From a virus, in the IMG/VR virus record IMGVR_UViG_3300044648_000299, positions 1-60,536 of that record: 60,536 nt of DNA; one strand, 5' to 3'. Every line of letters begins with the position of its first letter. Position 1 is the first letter of the stretch. Of this stretch, positions 21,876 to 29,244 are shown piece after piece. The notes under the pieces were generated by a model. The model was not told the origin of the DNA. It searched no databases and saw only the letters and a list, made by a program, of their open reading frames with translations. Both the position numbers and the translations under genes were made by a program.

Positions 21876-22446
21876 CAGCTCCGCCTTCCAGAGCCGGGGT
21901 GAGGATTGCTTGCAGGTCCACGGCGCCGGAACGGATGAGACCGATGACGGCGGGCAGAGCGGTTTCCCGGTTGGGCTTGCAGGCCACGACCGCCGGCGGC
22001 TGTTCGACTACGAATCCGGGGATGTCAGCCTCTCCTCCTGGACCGACTGGCGCTCCTGCGGCGACCGAGTCGGCGCGGAGCTGTTCGACCACTTCGGGGT
22101 GAACCCGGCGCACTCGCTTCAGGAGGTGCCCGGCGTGCTGTATCAGCACATCGACCACCTCGTCGTCGGTTCCGCTGACGACGTAGGTCACGTCGATGTG
22201 CTCGGGATAGTGCTCCGCCATCCACGCGTAGAACGCGCCCTCGTCGGTCACCGTGGCGACCTTCTTCGGGTCCGTCATCCAGACCGGGCCGATCTTCATG
22301 TCACTGTCGTGCGGACTCCGCACCTGCTTGCGGTCTCCGCGGCCCATGTCCGAGCTGAGCCTCGCGCGGGCCTGGTCGTAGGCGTCCAACGCGTAGTCGC
22401 TGATCACTTTGAGGACCGCGACCTGTAGTGCGAGATCGTTGCTCAC
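21859..22446 (-). CDS. Phage early protein, 195 residues
   Basis: GTG at 22446 overlaps the upstream stop. It begins with a helix (VAVLKVISDYALDAYDQARARLSSDM), then a short beta domain (KIGPVWMTDPKKVATVTDEGAFYAWMAEHYPEHI). A family of uncharacterised Streptomyces/phage proteins has this design and usually lies next to single-strand annealing or exonuclease genes. The C-terminal half is acidic. A Gam-like, nuclease-protecting role is possible but not shown. Confidence 0.6.
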   Translation of the reverse strand: MSNDLALQVAVLKVISDYALDAYDQARARLSSDMGRGDRKQVRSPHDSDMKIGPVWMTDPKKVATVTDEGAFYAWMAEHYPEHIDVTYVVSGTDDEVVDVLIQHAGHLLKRVRRVHPEVVEQLRADSVAAGAPVGPGGEADIPGFVVEQPPAVVACKPNRETALPAVIGLIRSGAVDLQAILTPALEGGADDRES

Positions 22447-22805
22447 GATGCCCTCCGGTACTCGCGGTAGGCGGTCAGGAAGTCGGCGTCGGCAAGGACA
22501 CCGAGGACGTGGTCGGCATCCCGATCGGGCGCGATCTCGACTCGGATCTCCTGCACGAACAGTTCCGACGCCCTGGACTTCGCCGTGTCCACCACGTACA
22601 GGGCGCACGCGTAGCAGCAGTGCGCGATGTCGGGCGACGTCGACTCGGTGGGGTTAGCGGCGCCGAACACGCGAACTGCGGTGAACGCGCCCTCGATCGA
22701 GCAGTACGTGCAGTCCTCGCGGGGGATGTCGGGGACGATGTCGATGTCCACGCCCAGCACCTGCGCCATGAATCCGAGGGCCAACGGCCGAGAGTTACTG
22801 GTCAT
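22443..22805 (-). CDS. Hypothetical 120-residue protein with Cys motifs
   Basis: ATG at 22805 with ATGA overlap. Contains DCTYCS, later HCCYAC, and a C-terminal helix (VLGVLADADFLTAYREYRRA). The spacing suggests a zinc site in a small alpha/beta domain. No family assigned. Confidence 0.55.
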   Translation of the reverse strand: MTSNSRPLALGFMAQVLGVDIDIVPDIPREDCTYCSIEGAFTAVRVFGAANPTESTSPDIAHCCYACALYVVDTAKSRASELFVQEIRVEIAPDRDADHVLGVLADADFLTAYREYRRAS

Positions 22806-23263
22806 GCCGACTCCGCATGCCGGATGGGCTCGTCGCGGCCGGAGAGGAACTCCAGCATCGTCCGCCCGTACACCAGGGGGCGGTTGTTGGCGCGTTCGTC
22901 GACGCGCAGCACGCCGGTCGTCAGGAACCGGTGGGCCAGGTCGGGTGACACTCCGAGGAGTTGTGCGACCTGCGCGCGGTAGTACGGCTGGTCCGGGTCG
23001 AGCAGTTCCGGGTCGCGGTGGTCGTTGATGCCGTCCAGCGGGCCGCCGTGGATGTCGATGAGGGTTCCGCCGGCGATGATGTATCCGCGGGCACGTCCTC
23101 CGGTGCGGGCGGGAATGAGGCCGTCGTTGATCAACCGTCGGAAGTGCCGGTCTGCGACCTGCAGGGCCGCTGCTGCGGCGCGGGCGCTGTAGGCGACCTG
23201 GGGGGCGGGTTCGTTGCTCCGCAGGAGGCGTCGCACGAGCGCCGGCTGGAACTCGCCGCTCAT
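22802..23263 (-). CDS. Putative excisionase/HTH DNA-binding protein
   Basis: A 153-residue protein. The first half has a MerR/excisionase-type HTH: YSARAAAAALQVADRHFRRLINDGLIPARTGG, with the wing GRARGYII. A second HTH-like unit follows (YYRAQVAQLLGVSPDLAHRFLTTGVLRVD). It is the second gene of the early operon after the XRE regulator, a common place for cro/xis-type proteins. It could help excision together with the integrase at 25053 or regulate early transcription. Confidence 0.6.
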   Translation of the reverse strand: MSGEFQPALVRRLLRSNEPAPQVAYSARAAAAALQVADRHFRRLINDGLIPARTGGRARGYIIAGGTLIDIHGGPLDGINDHRDPELLDPDQPYYRAQVAQLLGVSPDLAHRFLTTGVLRVDERANNRPLVYGRTMLEFLSGRDEPIRHAESA

Positions 23264-23568
23264 GCGACCACCTGCTGCGGAACATCCCCGCTCCTCTGCG
23301 CGATCAGCGTTGTGACCTGCGCTTCGAGGCTGCGAACCCTCGGGGCCAGCGTTGAGACGGTGGTAGCCGAGGTCAACTTGTGGAGGGCTTCGGTGACGGC
23401 GCGGGCAGATCTGGTGCGTGCACGGCCGGTGAGGTCGGATCGGTATTCCAGGTTCTGCACGGTGGCTCGGGACACGTTGGCCGCGGCTGCGAGGGCCTGC
23501 TGGCTGATGCCAGCGCCCTCACGTGCGGCGCGGAGTCGTGCCCCGTAGAGGAGAGGCTGTGGCGTCAT
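23260..23568 (-). CDS. XRE-family regulator heading the early operon (Cro-like), leaderless
   Basis: A 102-residue protein with an XRE HTH at residues 8-45 (LRAAREGAGISQQALAAAANVSRATVQNLE) and a C-terminal coiled coil (LAPRVRSLEAQVTTLIAQRS) for dimerisation. The ATG at 23568 is chosen because the predicted -10 (23576-23581) puts the transcript start on it, giving a leaderless message. An upstream ATG at 23580 would lie inside the -10 box. It is divergent from the candidate repressor at 23694, so it is placed like Cro. Confidence 0.75.
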   Translation of the reverse strand: MTPQPLLYGARLRAAREGAGISQQALAAAANVSRATVQNLEYRSDLTGRARTRSARAVTEALHKLTSATTVSTLAPRVRSLEAQVTTLIAQRSGDVPQQVVA

Positions 23569-23607
23569 GCTGCCTAACATACGCCTAATGACTGCCTAAA
23601 AACAAGC
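23569..23607 (-). promoter_or_regulatory. Promoter/operator of the first early operon
   Basis: Minus-strand TTGTTT (-35, 23600-23605) and TATGTT (-10, 23576-23581), 18 bases apart, with TTAGGC elements at 11-bp steps. Bases 23580-23607 are identical to 16196-16223. The start point falls on the ATG at 23568. Confidence 0.75.
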
Positions 23608-23693
23608 AGTATGACGCAGGGTGGTGAATCAGGTACTCCGGGTGCAGGAAGCTGCAGCGTTACCGCAAGTCGTCATTGGCAGGTCACGATCCG
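23608..23693. promoter_or_regulatory. Divergent control region, repressor side
   Basis: The 86 bases between the early operator and the rightward repressor gene should hold the maintenance promoter. I see TTACCG (23660-23665) and a weak CACGAT about 20 bases on, but no convincing boxes and no ribosome site, so this promoter is not defined. Confidence 0.35.
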
Positions 23694-24269
23694 ATGCGGA
23701 ACGATGCGCCCATGAAGCATGGGGAGCGCGACCCCGCAACCGGAGCCCGGCACCTCGCCGAACTCCTGCAGCGAGCACTGAAACACGAGACCGAACTCCA
23801 CGGTTCGGAGCCGTCCGAACGGGTTCTGGCACAGAAGGCCGGGATCTCGCCGGAGACCGTGTCGAACCTCCTTCGAGGTCACCTGCGAGGCAAGCCGGAC
23901 CACCCGTGGCGGCCGAAGCCCGGCGCGGTCCGCGCTATAGCGGACGCCCTGTCGGTCAACCAGCGCGAGGCGTTGCTCGTGGTCGGCTACGACCCGGCCC
24001 TGTACTTACCTCCCCCGGCCGCGCAGTCCGAGGAGATGACGGACGCGCGCCTCACTCAGATGATCCGGGGTCTGTCGAGGGACGACAAGGTGTTGCTGTG
24101 GCACTTGGCCGGCCGCCTTCTTCGGGGCCCGGACACGGGCGACGCCCACCCCGTGTCTCATGAGGTGGGCGTCGAGTCGCACGGCGAGACCGTTTCCGGG
24201 GGGAACCAGTCACACGGGGAAGACGAGGCCGGTCCCGCCGGATCGGGCCCCCGAGAGCCGGTCGCCTAG
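23694..24269 (+). CDS. Candidate lysogeny repressor (HTH)
   Basis: A 191-residue protein divergent from the early operon. Its start is uncertain: ATG 23694 is given, with TTG 23676 and ATG 23712 (MKHGERDP) as options, none with a good ribosome site. An HTH lies near residues 40-62 (ERVLAQKAGISPETVSNLLRGH), then basic KPGAVRAIADALSV. A C-terminal region contains a helix (MIRGLSRDDKVLLWHLAGRLL) and a Ser/Gly/Glu-rich disordered tail. The position, orientation and HTH fit an immunity repressor acting on the 11-bp repeats. That target is inferred. Its TAG stop shares CTAG with the convergent gene. Confidence 0.65.
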   Translation: MRNDAPMKHGERDPATGARHLAELLQRALKHETELHGSEPSERVLAQKAGISPETVSNLLRGHLRGKPDHPWRPKPGAVRAIADALSVNQREALLVVGYDPALYLPPPAAQSEEMTDARLTQMIRGLSRDDKVLLWHLAGRLLRGPDTGDAHPVSHEVGVESHGETVSGGNQSHGEDEAGPAGSGPREPVA

Positions 24270-24514
24270 TTGTTGTTCTGGCGACGGCGAGCGCGGGAGT
24301 CGTCCAGGGCGTCGCCCAGGAGCCCGCGCTCGTCGGAGCCGTTCAATCGCCCGTGCGGGTGCATCCGCACCAGCTCGGTGTAGGGCGTCCCGCCGTTGTC
24401 GTACAGCACCTCGGCGATCGTGATAGACCTGGTGACCAGCCCTCCAGGCCGGATGGACCCGCAGGTCTCCAGGTCTGATTCGATCGCTTCGGCGGATGTG
24501 GTGCGGTCGGACAT
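24266..24514 (-). CDS. Hypothetical 82-residue protein convergent with the repressor
   Basis: ATG at 24514 behind a strong GGGGGAGG site. A small acidic-to-basic protein with a beta segment (LVTRSITIAEVLYDNGG) and a basic C-terminal tail (DDSRARRRQ). Its stop overlaps the repressor stop in one CTAG. Lying between the repressor and attP, it could be made in the lysogen. Function unknown. Confidence 0.6.
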   Translation of the reverse strand: MSDRTTSAEAIESDLETCGSIRPGGLVTRSITIAEVLYDNGGTPYTELVRMHPHGRLNGSDERGLLGDALDDSRARRRQNNN

Positions 24515-24911
24515 CGTGCGCCTCCCCCATGTGACGGGTGTGAGACAAGCCACCCAATCAGACGTTCGGGCTATGTGCTATGCCGTCGGACGAAACAGTA
24601 GCCGGATCGCTCATGTGTACGAACGTCCACCCACATGCGACACGCACGGTGCGCCTGGATTAACCCGTACGGGCTAATGTGTTCACCGTAACCGCAGGTA
24701 ACTGTGGTTGTTGACGAGTCACGTAGATTCTTGTCGGGTGTCAAGATCAATGATCTGTGCGCACCACACTTACACCACAGTTACGATCACTAGCTCTTGT
24801 CCGCCCTGGCGATGCTGTGTCCGCACAAGGCAACTGCTCGTCGTTGTTCTGCTGGTCGGCGCTCGTTGAGTTGAGTGTCCTGCGACGAAGTGCCCGCACC
24901 TGCCATGTGCG
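24515..24911. other. Non-coding attP-flanking region with inverted repeats
   Basis: No convincing gene lies in this 397-base stretch. It contains a perfect CCCGTACGGG palindrome (24664-24673), a GATCAATGATC palindrome (24745-24755) and 11-bp inverted arms (24698-24708 and 24774-24784). A+T content is higher than around it. These are plausible integrase arm or accessory-factor sites. Confidence 0.55.
24698..24784. repeat. Inverted 11-mers GTAACTGTGGT ... ACCACAGTTAC
   Basis: Perfect inverted copies lie at 24698-24708 and 24774-24784, 65 bases apart, upstream of the attP core. Paired, spaced short repeats like these are typical arm-type sites of tyrosine integrases, but direct proof is lacking. 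Confidence 0.55.
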
Positions 24912-24954
24912 CTTGTAATCCGTCAGGTCGTGGGTTCGAGCCCCACCCGCCCCA
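24912..24954 (+). other. attP core: 3' half of a tRNA gene
   Basis: The bases read as a tRNA 3' half: an anticodon-loop-like CTTGTAA, a T arm GTGGG-TTCGAGC-CCCAC (24930-24946), acceptor strand CCGCCCC and discriminator A at 24954. No matching 5' half lies upstream, so it is a fragment, as expected for a phage attachment site that restores the host tRNA after integration. The loop suggests a Thr (TGT) tRNA, but the variable loop is one base longer than usual, so the identity is tentative. The integrase gene follows 98 bases on. Confidence 0.75.
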
Positions 24955-25052
24955 CAGAACACGCAGGTAGAACCCTATGAAGGTCGTGTGCGGACCGGCC
25001 TACACTGGCCTCACACTACGAAAACCACACGCTTACTCCGCAGGGGGCTCAC

Positions 25053-26288
25053 ATGGCGCGACCAGCCCACCCGATCGGCACCCACGGGGTCATCAACGTC
25101 CGTGCCGTCATCGACGGCGTGCCGCGCTCCCTGGCCGATGTCCCCGAAGGCGTCACCCCCACCCGCTACCGCGCATCCACCCGCTACCGCGATGCCGACG
25201 GCAAGACCCGTCCCGTCACCCGCGACGCCGCCACTCCCACCAAGGCCAAGGCCGCACTGCGCCAGGCGTGCCTCCAGCGCGGCCGGTCCCACGCCACCTA
25301 TCTGGCTGGCAATGTGCGCTTCGCCGAGATGAGCGAGCGTTACCTGGCCAAGGTCAAGGCCAAGCGGGCGGCGACCACCTACGACGTCTACGAGTCCTAC
25401 CTGCGCACCATCGTCGTGCCGGCACTCGGCAACCTGCTGCTCCACGAGGTCGACGTCGCCTGCTGTCAGGACTTCATGGACGCTCTCGAACGCCGCAAGA
25501 TGCCGGCCAACACGCGCCGTACCGTGCGCACCGTCCTGCGGGGCGTGCTCCAGCTCGCCGTGCGCGAGAAGGTGTTCGTCCACAACCCGGCCCGCGAGCT
25601 GGAGGTCATCGAAGGCGACACCGAACCGCCGGTCGCATTCACCGCAGTGGAACTCCGAGATTTTCTCGCCAAGCTGGCAGAGGACGAGGTGGCGCAGCGC
25701 ACCAACCTTGGGGACATCGTGCGCACGCTGTTCGCCACCGGCTGCCGGATCGGCGAGGTGCTGGCCCTACGTTGGTGCGACATCAACTTGACCGACGAGC
25801 CTGTGTGGGGCGAGGCAGCGAAGTGGGGGCGCCGCGAGATCCCACCTCACACGTTGTGGGTCAACGGCACCATCGTGCCGGTCAAGGGGGTTGGCGTGCG
25901 GCGCCATCCGGGCAAGACGAAGACCGCGAACCGGATGATCGGCGTGGTGGGCATGCTGGACGTGCAACTGTCGGTGCGGCGCCCGCCAGGGGCGAGCGAC
26001 CTGGAACCGGTGTTCCTGTCGGGCACAGGCGGCTGGATGCATCCGACGACGGTGCAGAAGTCGGTTCGGCGCCTGCGCGACCGCTTGGGCTACCCGGACT
26101 TCACAACGCACTGGGGCCGCAAGACGGTGGCGACGTTCCTGAACACCATGAAGCTGACGGCGCTGGAGGTCGCGGACCTGCTAGGGCACGCCGATCCCAG
26201 CATGACGCAGCGGGTGTACATGGGGCGCGGGCACGTAAGCCCAGACGTGAAGGCCGCACTCGACCGGCTGCACCAGCAGAGCGGCTGA
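25053..26288 (+). CDS. int: Tyrosine site-specific integrase
   Basis: A 411-residue recombinase. An N-terminal arm-binding domain (residues 1-80) and a SAM-like core-binding domain (about 85-175) precede the catalytic domain. Catalytic residues are visible: R232 in GCRIGE, H353 and R356 in HWGR, H379 in LLGHAD and the nucleophile Y389. ATG at 25053 follows AGGGGGC. It sits next to the tRNA-derived attP core, giving a complete integration cassette. A possible -10 TACACT lies near 25011. The terminator at 26357-26391 follows. Confidence 0.92.
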   Translation: MARPAHPIGTHGVINVRAVIDGVPRSLADVPEGVTPTRYRASTRYRDADGKTRPVTRDAATPTKAKAALRQACLQRGRSHATYLAGNVRFAEMSERYLAKVKAKRAATTYDVYESYLRTIVVPALGNLLLHEVDVACCQDFMDALERRKMPANTRRTVRTVLRGVLQLAVREKVFVHNPARELEVIEGDTEPPVAFTAVELRDFLAKLAEDEVAQRTNLGDIVRTLFATGCRIGEVLALRWCDINLTDEPVWGEAAKWGRREIPPHTLWVNGTIVPVKGVGVRRHPGKTKTANRMIGVVGMLDVQLSVRRPPGASDLEPVFLSGTGGWMHPTTVQKSVRRLRDRLGYPDFTTHWGRKTVATFLNTMKLTALEVADLLGHADPSMTQRVYMGRGHVSPDVKAALDRLHQQSG

Positions 26289-26356
26289 CGTGGCGCGGGG
26301 CCGGGGGAGCTGTCAGCGAACATCCCCGATCCGGCCCCGCTGGTCCATGATGCCAG

Positions 26357-26391
26357 AGAGCCCCCGGCGCACACGTCGCGCCGGGGGCTCT
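26357..26391. terminator. Terminator between integrase and the DUF397 gene
   Basis: Perfect 14-bp arms AGAGCCCCCGGCGC (26357-26370) and 26378-26391 around a 7-base loop, between convergent genes. It probably works in both directions. Confidence 0.85.
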
Positions 26392-26404
26392 GCTGTGCCC
26401 GGTG

Positions 26405-26590
26405 TCAGCCGAGCTGGTTGTGCTTCACCGCGGTCAGGAACTCGGCCGTCGCGCCGGCCGGGAACCTGAGCTGCGGGCCCTGCGGGTTCTTCGAGTCACG
26501 CACCAGCAACACACCAGGCTGGCAGGCGAGCTCTACACAGTTGCCGCCCTCTGCCTGTGAGCGAGCGGCCGTCTTCCACACAAGGTCCAT
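26405..26590 (-). CDS. DUF397 protein
   Basis: A 61-residue protein with the DUF397 signature: WKTAARS, GGNCVELA, VLLVRDSKNPQGPQLRFP and a C-terminal F-x-TAVK helix. DUF397 proteins are almost always paired with a Scr1/WhiJ-type XRE regulator, as here (26612). The pair behaves like an antitoxin/regulator unit controlling development or stress in streptomycetes. ATG at 26590 follows AAGGG; a GTG three bases upstream is possible. Both genes could be prophage-expressed cargo. Confidence 0.85.
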   Translation of the reverse strand: MDLVWKTAARSQAEGGNCVELACQPGVLLVRDSKNPQGPQLRFPAGATAEFLTAVKHNQLG

Positions 26591-26611
26591 CACACACCCT
26601 TCTACGCGTCC

Positions 26612-27478
26612 TCACGCATTGCGTGCCAGCGTAGACAGGTATGCAACGGTCTCGTCAGGTGACATGGACATGCTGGTCAGACGCGTGAAGATGTCCCGGT
26701 AGCGCTGCAAGTCACCCTCGCGGGTGAGCTGACGCCCCGATCGGTCGTCCTCCAGGTACACCGCGTCAAGGCTCGGCTCGTCCTTCACGGTGAGGGCGTA
26801 GAACGGGACGCCCATCGCCGGGTGCGCGCCCGAGCTGAACGGCAACACCTGCACTGTGACCTGCGGGTCCGACGCCACCTTGACGATGTGCTCCAGCTGG
26901 CCGCGCCACGCCTCCGGGTCGCCGACCGGCCGCATCAAGACCGCCTCGTTCAGGATGACCCGCATCGTGGGCACACCACCGTCGACGAGGTGCCGCTGCC
27001 GGGCGAGCCGGAACTGCACCAGCCGCGCCGTCGCCTCCTCGGTGGCGTCCGGGACGGCCGCGGCGCGGAACCCGCGGATGTAGCCCTCCGTCTGGAGAAG
27101 GCCGGGCACCAGCTCGGTCTCGAACAAATCCAGGCCGGTGGCGACGGACTCGCGGCCGAGGAGCTCCTTGAACCACGGCTCGGGGCCGAACTCCGCCCAC
27201 CAGCCCGGTGCTGCGCCGCGCTCTGCTTCCTCTACCAACTCGTCCTCCAGGTCCTTGGCGCCGTAGAACGCGGCGAGGAGCCGCACGTGCGCGACCTTGG
27301 CGGACGTCCTGCCGTTTTCGATGCGGCTGATGGTGGCCTTGTCGACCCGAAGGTACTGCGCGGCGTCGAGCATCTCCTTGCCCGCGGCCATGCGGAGCTG
27401 ACGGAGGCGCGCACCGAGCCGGATGCGGATCATGAGGGTGCCGCCGTCGCGGGTCTTGCGCGTCTCGGTCCTGGTCAT
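26612..27478 (-). CDS. Scr1/WhiJ-type XRE regulator (DUF5753)
   Basis: A 288-residue protein. N-terminal XRE HTH at residues about 20-75 (LRQLRMAAGKEMLDAAQYLRVDKATISRIENGRT) is followed by a long C-terminal domain with the family marks GWWAEFG, the ETELVPGLLQTEGYIR segment, the RLARQRHL helix and VQVLPFSSGAHPAM, ending in YLEDDRSGRQLT. It is the usual partner of the DUF397 protein encoded 21 bases downstream. ATG at 27478. It may control itself and perhaps the divergent small-gene operon starting at 27663. Confidence 0.88.
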   Translation of the reverse strand: MTRTETRKTRDGGTLMIRIRLGARLRQLRMAAGKEMLDAAQYLRVDKATISRIENGRTSAKVAHVRLLAAFYGAKDLEDELVEEAERGAAPGWWAEFGPEPWFKELLGRESVATGLDLFETELVPGLLQTEGYIRGFRAAAVPDATEEATARLVQFRLARQRHLVDGGVPTMRVILNEAVLMRPVGDPEAWRGQLEHIVKVASDPQVTVQVLPFSSGAHPAMGVPFYALTVKDEPSLDAVYLEDDRSGRQLTREGDLQRYRDIFTRLTSMSMSPDETVAYLSTLARNA

Positions 27479-27662
27479 GTGCTCATTGTGCCCACTCGAT
27501 CAAGTGATGTCCCCACATGTCACCTGTCAGATGCAATGCATTTGGGTGTTGCACAAGCTAGTGTGCTGGAGCGGGGGGTTCGCGCCCCTCCGCAGCCTCG
27601 CCCCAGGGGAATCGTCCTCGCGCACAACCTGGGGCGAGGCCCCACCACAGGAGGTGACAGCG
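27479..27662. promoter_or_regulatory. Divergent control region with leader hairpin
   Basis: The 184 bases between the XRE regulator and the rightward small genes hold no gene. Near 27503-27530 there is an imperfect dyad (GTGATGT...ACATGTCAC). Near the rightward start, perfect 13-bp arms GCCTCGCCCCAGG (27595-27607) and 27628-27640 form a stem with a 20-base loop, followed by AGGAGGTGA, the ribosome site for 27663. The stem could act as an attenuator. Confidence 0.6.
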
Positions 27663-27914
27663 ATGGAAGCCGCAGCCTGGACCGTGGTCCTCGCCGTGGG
27701 CCTCTCCCTCGCCGCCCTGCTGTTCCTCGTCACGAACCTGCAAGTCGAGCAGCGGCGCGAACACCGCCACCACGAGCTCGCTGCACGCCCCGATGTCCCC
27801 CCGGCCGGGGCGGCGCAGCGAAGCGCGGCCGGCCGACCTCACCCCGCGGGCAGCCCCCAGCCCGACGAGGACCGGCCGGCCGCGCACCATCACCGCCGCA
27901 AGGAGCACCCATGA
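27663..27914 (+). CDS. Small single-pass membrane protein, 83 residues
   Basis: ATG behind a near-perfect AGGAGGTGA. One N-terminal membrane segment (AAWTVVLAVGLSLAALLFLV, about residues 3-23) is followed by a charged, His/Arg/Pro-rich cytoplasmic tail. First gene of a rightward operon of small genes. Its stop overlaps the next ATG (ATGA). No family was recognised. Confidence 0.65.
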   Translation: MEAAAWTVVLAVGLSLAALLFLVTNLQVEQRREHRHHELAARPDVPPAGAAQRSAAGRPHPAGSPQPDEDRPAAHHHRRKEHP

Positions 27915-27976
27915 GACGTCTCATCGATGCCATCGACACCCTCATCGAGCGCTGCCTGTACGGGAGAGCCGCATGA
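27911..27976 (+). CDS. Micro-gene, 21 residues
   Basis: A 21-codon frame whose ATG overlaps the previous stop and whose TGA overlaps the next ATG, so it sits exactly between two coupled genes. The peptide begins RRLIDAIDTLIERCLYG, an amphipathic helix. It may be a real micropeptide or only a translational relay for the next gene. Confidence 0.5.
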   Translation: MRRLIDAIDTLIERCLYGRAA

Positions 27977-28200
27977 GCGGCCTCATCCTCCCCGCGTCCG
28001 CCGAGGTGCAGCTCATCCTGCGGCACTACAACGCGGTCGAGCGCATCATGCACGGCTCTGACGACGTCGAGGCGCGGACCGTGCGGGCCGACGAGTACAT
28101 GGTGCAGGTCCGCGCCCGCTGCGGGCAGCGCGTCCATGACGCGATCCTGGTGATGCTGGCCCAGGCGCGCCAGATCGCGCCGCCGTTCGCTCTCCAGTAG
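27973..28200 (+). CDS. Hypothetical helical protein, 75 residues
   Basis: ATG overlapping the micro-gene stop. Entirely helical, with one cysteine (ARCGQRVHDAILVMLAQARQ). Unassigned. It belongs to the rightward accessory operon. Confidence 0.6.
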   Translation: MSGLILPASAEVQLILRHYNAVERIMHGSDDVEARTVRADEYMVQVRARCGQRVHDAILVMLAQARQIAPPFALQ

Positions 28201-28262
28201 GCACCGCCGGCCGGTAGTCCCGGGTACCGTCAGGCGTCACGCACCCCAGCAGGGAGACGACC

Positions 28263-28505
28263 GTGACCGCACCCACCCGCGACCTCGTGGACGTCGCCAC
28301 CATCTACGCATCCACCCGGCACCTCGCTCACCCCCGCCATCTCGACCGGGTGTCCGCCGACACTGCTGGTCGGGCAGGTAGGGCCCTGTGCGGCAGCATC
28401 GGCTGGGACCAGACCGGGCGGGACTGGCTCGTCGGCACACCCGCCTACCGGGTCGACATCGCCGGGCTCCAGCTGTGCGCGACGTGCGCGAAGGCCGCCC
28501 CGTGA
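28263..28505 (+). CDS. Hypothetical 80-residue protein with CxxC
   Basis: GTG start behind AGGGAGACG. A mixed alpha/beta protein (WLVGTPAYRVDIAGLQLCATCAKAA) with a C-terminal CATC motif that, with an earlier cysteine (ALCGS), may bind zinc. The stop overlaps the next GTG. No family assigned. Confidence 0.55.
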   Translation: MTAPTRDLVDVATIYASTRHLAHPRHLDRVSADTAGRAGRALCGSIGWDQTGRDWLVGTPAYRVDIAGLQLCATCAKAAP

Positions 28506-28663
28506 ACACGACCAGCGCGCCCATGATGCGCTCCCGGCAGTCCGGCACGTCCTGCCCGCACCACGGCACCCGCTGCGCCCCCGACGAGTGGCGGCGGCAC
28601 GCCGTCGTCCGCGCTCAGGAGAAGCGGCAGTGGCGCGACGAGGTTCAGCGGGGCCGCTGGTGA
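28502..28663 (+). CDS. Hypothetical basic protein, 53 residues
   Basis: GTG overlapping the previous stop. Contains CPHHGTRCAPDEW then a basic helix (RRHAVVRAQEKRQWRDEVQ). The Cys/His group may hold zinc; the helix could contact nucleic acid. The stop overlaps the next GTG. Confidence 0.55.
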   Translation: MNTTSAPMMRSRQSGTSCPHHGTRCAPDEWRRHAVVRAQEKRQWRDEVQRGRW

Positions 28664-28881
28664 CCAGGCCGCCCCGCATCCCGCCCGGCGCAGGCATCGA
28701 CTGCTGGCACTGCCACGCCGACCTCCTCCCCGGCGACCACATCATCCGCGTGTGCGTCCTGTGCTACCGCGACCTCCGCTGGCCCCGCGAACCCGTCGAC
28801 GTCGTGATCGAGCGCGCCGACACAGCCCGCCGGGAGTGGCTACAGCGGCTCGACGCAGCCGTACACCTCACACTGCCCTGA
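28660..28881 (+). CDS. Hypothetical zinc-finger-like protein, 73 residues
   Basis: GTG overlapping the previous stop. CWHCHADLLPGD and VCVLCYRDL give two CxxC pairs about 15 residues apart, a probable zinc finger, followed by a helix (VDVVIERADTARREWLQRL). Function unknown. Confidence 0.6.
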   Translation: MTRPPRIPPGAGIDCWHCHADLLPGDHIIRVCVLCYRDLRWPREPVDVVIERADTARREWLQRLDAAVHLTLP

Positions 28882-28941
28882 AACGCCCTGGCCGGTCGGA
28901 GCGATCCACCCCAGGACACCGCCAGCGCCAGGGAGCCTCTC

Positions 28942-29244
28942 GTGACCGAGCCCGCGTTCAGCCCCACCACCAACAGCACCGGACAGACCACCGACGCCGG
29001 CCCGCCCTGGAACACCGACCTCGCCACCGCATCCCTCAACCGCATCCGCAACGCCCCCACCATCGACGCCGCCCACGCCCAAGCCACCGTCGAAGCCGTG
29101 ATCCTGCTGCACTCCATCCGCCGCATCCTGCTCTGGGCCGCCGTCATCATCCTCACCATCGCCCTGATCTTCGGCCTGACCTGGGGCATCGTCGCCGCCC
29201 AGAGTGACGAGGTCGACTGCCCCACCTACTCCAGCCGCTGCTGA
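28942..29244 (+). CDS. C-terminal-anchored membrane protein, 100 residues
   Basis: GTG start. A Thr/Ala/Pro-rich and helical soluble N-terminal part is followed by one membrane segment (ILLWAAVIILTIALIFGLTWGIV, about residues 63-85) and a short tail with two cysteines. Last gene of the rightward operon, followed by the terminator at 29255-29284. Small membrane proteins expressed from prophages can act in superinfection exclusion; that is only a possibility here. Confidence 0.6.
   Translation: MTEPAFSPTTNSTGQTTDAGPPWNTDLATASLNRIRNAPTIDAAHAQATVEAVILLHSIRRILLWAAVIILTIALIFGLTWGIVAAQSDEVDCPTYSSRC

Noticed and set aside
24880-24955. A complete tRNA gene at the attP core
   Set aside because: Only the 3' half can be folded. 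No D arm or acceptor 5' strand (GGGGCGG) lies upstream.
24747-24962. A 71-codon minus-strand frame over the attP core
   Set aside because: Its GARTHDLTDYK-type product is the well-known false translation of a tRNA 3' half.
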